Made by a program: the position numbers and the translations under genes. A DNA stretch of 6,936 bases from an uncultured Saprospiraceae bacterium (GTDB taxonomy: Bacteria; Bacteroidota; Bacteroidia; Chitinophagales; Saprospiraceae): contig CALDEN010000413.1 in NCBI GenBank assembly GCA_937942405.1, positions 1 through 6,936 on the forward strand, read 5' to 3'. The notes beneath the pieces were generated by a model. It searched no databases. It was not told where the DNA came from and saw nothing but the letters and a program-made list of their open reading frames with translations. Positions 5,358 to 6,936 of this stretch are shown here, in pieces (within the stretch, counting starts at the first letter, position 1; the number at the start of each line of letters is the position of its first letter).

Positions 5358-6044
5358 ATGTACAACTTATTTTTCTTTTTTCAGAATAAAGCCAAAGATG
5401 CTGCGGCAGACGAAGGATTCAGTTTTTTGCAAATTATGCTAGAGTCTGATGCACTAGGTAAAACCATTTACGTAATCCTATTTATCCTATCTATAATAGC
5501 AGTATATATTTTTATCGAAAGATGGTTAACTATTAAAAAAGCAGGTGCCGTTGATGATCAGTTTATTAACAACATTAGATCTGCAGTACAAGCTGGGAAC
5601 ATCGAAGGAGCCAAAGCTTTATGTGCTACCACAAATACACCTACTTCTAGAATGGTGGAAAAAGGAATCATGCGTATCGGTAAACCACTCAAAGATATCG
5701 ATGCAGCCATCGAGAATGTCGGTAACTTAGAAATATTTAAACTAGAAAAGAACTTATCTACACTGGCCAGTATTGCTGGAGCCGCTCCGATGATCGGATT
5801 CTTTGGGACAGTTACAGGTATGATTCTTACATTTTATACGATGAGTACAGCAGATAATGTGTCTCCGACAGAATTAGCAGGGGGTATTTTTGTGGCTCTT
5901 ATTACGACGGCATTAGGACTTGTAGTAGGGATTATCGCATTTGTAGGATATAACTTATTAGTTGCCAATGTAGAGAAGGTGGTTTTCAAAATGGAAAGAA
6001 CAACCATGGAATTTATCGATTTACTTCAAGAACCTACAGCATAG
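5358..6044 (+). CDS. exbB: ExbB/TolQ-type proton channel protein
   Basis: This 228-residue inner-membrane protein belongs to the MotA/TolQ/ExbB family. With ExbD it forms the proton-driven motor that energises TonB and, through it, outer-membrane receptors. Three membrane segments are visible: about 35-56 (TIYVILFILSIIAVYIFIE), about 137-162 and about 174-204. The family signature LASIAGAAPMIGFFGTVTGM covers 136-155 and VALITTALGLVVG covers 179-191, including the channel-lining threonines (T151, T183, T184). The cytoplasmic domain lies between segments 1 and 2. The gene is followed after 3 bp by the first exbD, so co-translation is likely. The start at 5358 gives a slightly long, Phe-rich N-terminus (LFFFF); no better start was found before segment 1. 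TolQ is the alternative name, but the two exbD genes that follow fit the TonB-linked exb type common in Bacteroidota. Confidence 0.9.
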   Translation: MYNLFFFFQNKAKDAAADEGFSFLQIMLESDALGKTIYVILFILSIIAVYIFIERWLTIKKAGAVDDQFINNIRSAVQAGNIEGAKALCATTNTPTSRMVEKGIMRIGKPLKDIDAAIENVGNLEIFKLEKNLSTLASIAGAAPMIGFFGTVTGMILTFYTMSTADNVSPTELAGGIFVALITTALGLVVGIIAFVGYNLLVANVEKVVFKMERTTMEFIDLLQEPTA

Positions 6045-6047
6045 CCG

Positions 6048-6446
6048 ATGGGATTCTCAAAAAGAAATAAGGTAAGTGCCGAGTTCAGTATGTCATCATT
6101 GACAGATATCATTTTTCTGTTGTTGATATTTTTTATACTGACCTCATCTGTTGTAAAAGTAGATGTTAAGCTACCTATTTCAGATTCTAAGACACAAGCA
6201 CCTCAGGACATTTCCGTTATCGTAAAAAAGAACGGTAAATTAACCTTCAATGGACAATCCTCGACATGGAATAAATTGGAGAAAAGAATAGCAGCCCACG
6301 TAAAGTATCATGGAAATAAGGATAATGCTACGGTGTTGATCATTTCTGAAGTAGGAGTGCCATGGGAAAATGTAAGCAAGGTTATGAAAATTGCAGCAGG
6401 TCTAAAGATAAAGGCGGTCATTGCTACTCAACCAAGAAGTAATTAA
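6048..6446 (+). CDS. exbD: ExbD/TolR-family biopolymer transport protein, copy 1
   Basis: This is a 132-residue protein with a short basic cytoplasmic tail (GFSKRNK), one membrane segment (about 18-37) and a periplasmic domain of about 95 residues. D20 in LTDIIFLLLIFF is the conserved membrane aspartate that carries protons in the ExbD family (D25 in E. coli). The periplasmic part contains the usual beta-strand pattern (ISVIVKKNGKLTFNG) followed by helices (WENVSKVMKIAAGLKIKAVI). It lies 3 bp after exbB and 5 bp before a second exbD, so all three genes should be on one transcript. It works with ExbB to convert proton flow into movement of TonB. Confidence 0.88.
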   Translation: MGFSKRNKVSAEFSMSSLTDIIFLLLIFFILTSSVVKVDVKLPISDSKTQAPQDISVIVKKNGKLTFNGQSSTWNKLEKRIAAHVKYHGNKDNATVLIISEVGVPWENVSKVMKIAAGLKIKAVIATQPRSN

Positions 6447-6451
6447 GTATT

Positions 6452-6847
6452 ATGGGTTTAAAAAAGAAATCTAAAGTATCGGCTCAGTTTAATATGTCTT
6501 CCTTGACGGACATTATATTCTTGCTGTTGATATTCTTTATACTTACTTCATCACTCGTGGTTCCTAATGCATTGAACCTGCAGTTACCCGGTAAAAAATC
6601 CAATACCAGTACTCCGTCTAAAACGAGAACGACACAGGTATTTGTCGATACCAAGGGAAAGTATATCATGGATGGCAGTAGTGCGAGCTTTAAGAGAATA
6701 GATCAGAAGATCAAGAGCCTCAGAAAAGAAGATAAGGCAATCGTAGTGCTTACTCCTAGTACCAAGACGCCTAATCAGTATGTGGTAAAGATATTAGACT
6801 CCGCATTTAGACACGGAGTATCGATTAAGCTTACGGACCCCCGTTAA
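6452..6847 (+). CDS. exbD: ExbD/TolR-family biopolymer transport protein, copy 2
   Basis: This 131-residue paralogue of the preceding gene has the same layout: a basic tail (GLKKKSK), one membrane segment with the conserved D20, and a periplasmic domain. Residues 15-34 are identical to copy 1, while the periplasmic domains share little beyond the general pattern. Copy 2 has a Ser/Thr/Lys-rich stretch (KKSNTSTPSKTRTT) after the membrane segment. Codons in the identical stretch differ at many silent positions, so the duplication is old and the membrane segment is held by selection. Paired exbD genes after exbB are common in Bacteroidota and the two proteins may form a heterodimer in the ExbB pore. 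A TonB gene often follows, but the window ends 89 bp later. Confidence 0.88.
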   Translation: MGLKKKSKVSAQFNMSSLTDIIFLLLIFFILTSSLVVPNALNLQLPGKKSNTSTPSKTRTTQVFVDTKGKYIMDGSSASFKRIDQKIKSLRKEDKAIVVLTPSTKTPNQYVVKILDSAFRHGVSIKLTDPR

Positions 6848-6891
6848 ATCAGAAACGAACGAACTACCAACCCAAAGAGTAATATATTATA

Positions 6892-6899
6892 TATTTTTG
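6892..6899 (+). promoter_or_regulatory. TAnnTTTG-like promoter box after the exb operon
   Basis: TATTTTTG matches the TAnnTTTG consensus and lies 8 nt before an ATG at 6908. No TTG at -33 is seen, and the surrounding DNA is so AT-rich that a chance match is quite possible. Confidence 0.3.
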
Positions 6900-6907
6900 T
6901 AATGTAA

Positions 6908-6936
6908 ATGAGTCTGATTATCAGACTTTTAGTATA
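6908..6936 (+). CDS. Possible start of the next plus-strand gene (partial)
   Basis: An ATG at 6908 opens a frame (MSLIIRLLV) that stays open to the window edge. The hydrophobic start would suit a membrane or signal segment, and a TAnnTTTG-like box lies just upstream. Nine codons cannot establish a gene. The same bases form a hairpin (6911-6927) that would instead fit the terminator of the exb operon. Confidence 0.25.
6911..6930 (+). terminator. Hairpin plus short T-run, possible exb operon terminator
   Basis: AGTCTGA, a TTA loop and TCAGACT form a perfect 7-bp stem followed by three further Ts and then AGTATA. It lies 63 nt after the stop of the second exbD. The stem is modest and the T-run short, so termination would be partial. 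It overlaps the possible start of a downstream gene, and only one of the two readings may be right. Confidence 0.4.

Noticed and set aside
1..6936. tRNA, rRNA, riboswitch, CRISPR array, phage or toxin-antitoxin system
   Set aside because: By eye I found no cloverleaf, rRNA signature, array-like repeats, integrase or transposase, or paired small toxin-antitoxin genes. A subtle RNA element in 1682-2050 cannot be excluded without a covariance search.

Overview
The window most likely comes from a member of the Bacteroidota, probably a marine or free-living flavobacterial or saprospirial lineage. The AT-rich DNA lacks Shine-Dalgarno sites. It carries TAnnTTTG-like promoter boxes, three lipoproteins (one with an acidic stretch right after the lipid cysteine, the Bacteroidota surface-export signature), a PKD-domain surface protein, and an exbB-exbD-exbD cluster with two exbD copies. 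The exact genus cannot be told from the sequence.

Layout. Positions 1-90 hold the possible C-terminal end of a plus-strand gene. It converges on a minus-strand PKD-domain lipoprotein gene (155-1681), and a perfect 34-bp palindrome (107-140) between them acts as a terminator. A 369-bp gene-free stretch (1682-2050) follows. It contains two copies of an ATTGGGGGA motif, two small hairpins and a near-repeat of the lipoprotein's translation leader. Next is a minus-strand CoA-binding (Rossmann) protein (2051-2413). It is divergently arranged, across 55 bp, with a plus-strand two-gene operon: an M49-type metallopeptidase lipoprotein (2469-4121) and a cysteine-rich lipoprotein ending in a peptidoglycan-binding-like domain (4143-4805). 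That operon collides stop-to-stop, with no spacer, with a minus-strand hotdog thioesterase (4806-5222). The thioesterase is divergent from exbB-exbD1-exbD2 (5358-6847), which form a tight plus-strand operon. The last bases may hold the start of another plus-strand gene (6908 onward) or only the operon's terminator.

How the genes relate. Most of the content concerns the cell envelope. ExbB and the two ExbDs form the inner-membrane proton-driven motor that powers TonB-dependent outer-membrane uptake. The PKD lipoprotein is probably a surface glycan-binding protein of the kind that works with such uptake systems, although no SusC/SusD pair is visible here. The M49 enzyme and its partner are predicted to be periplasmic lipoproteins; the first probably trims oligopeptides and the second may contact peptidoglycan. 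The CoA-binding protein and the thioesterase are cytoplasmic housekeeping-type genes. I see no CRISPR array, phage, transposon, toxin-antitoxin or obvious defence system. The less ordinary points are the HEXXH (not HEXXXH) M49 lipoprotein paired with a peptidoglycan-binding lipoprotein, the stand-alone PKD lipoprotein with its unexplained upstream repeats, and the possible leaderless thioesterase transcript.
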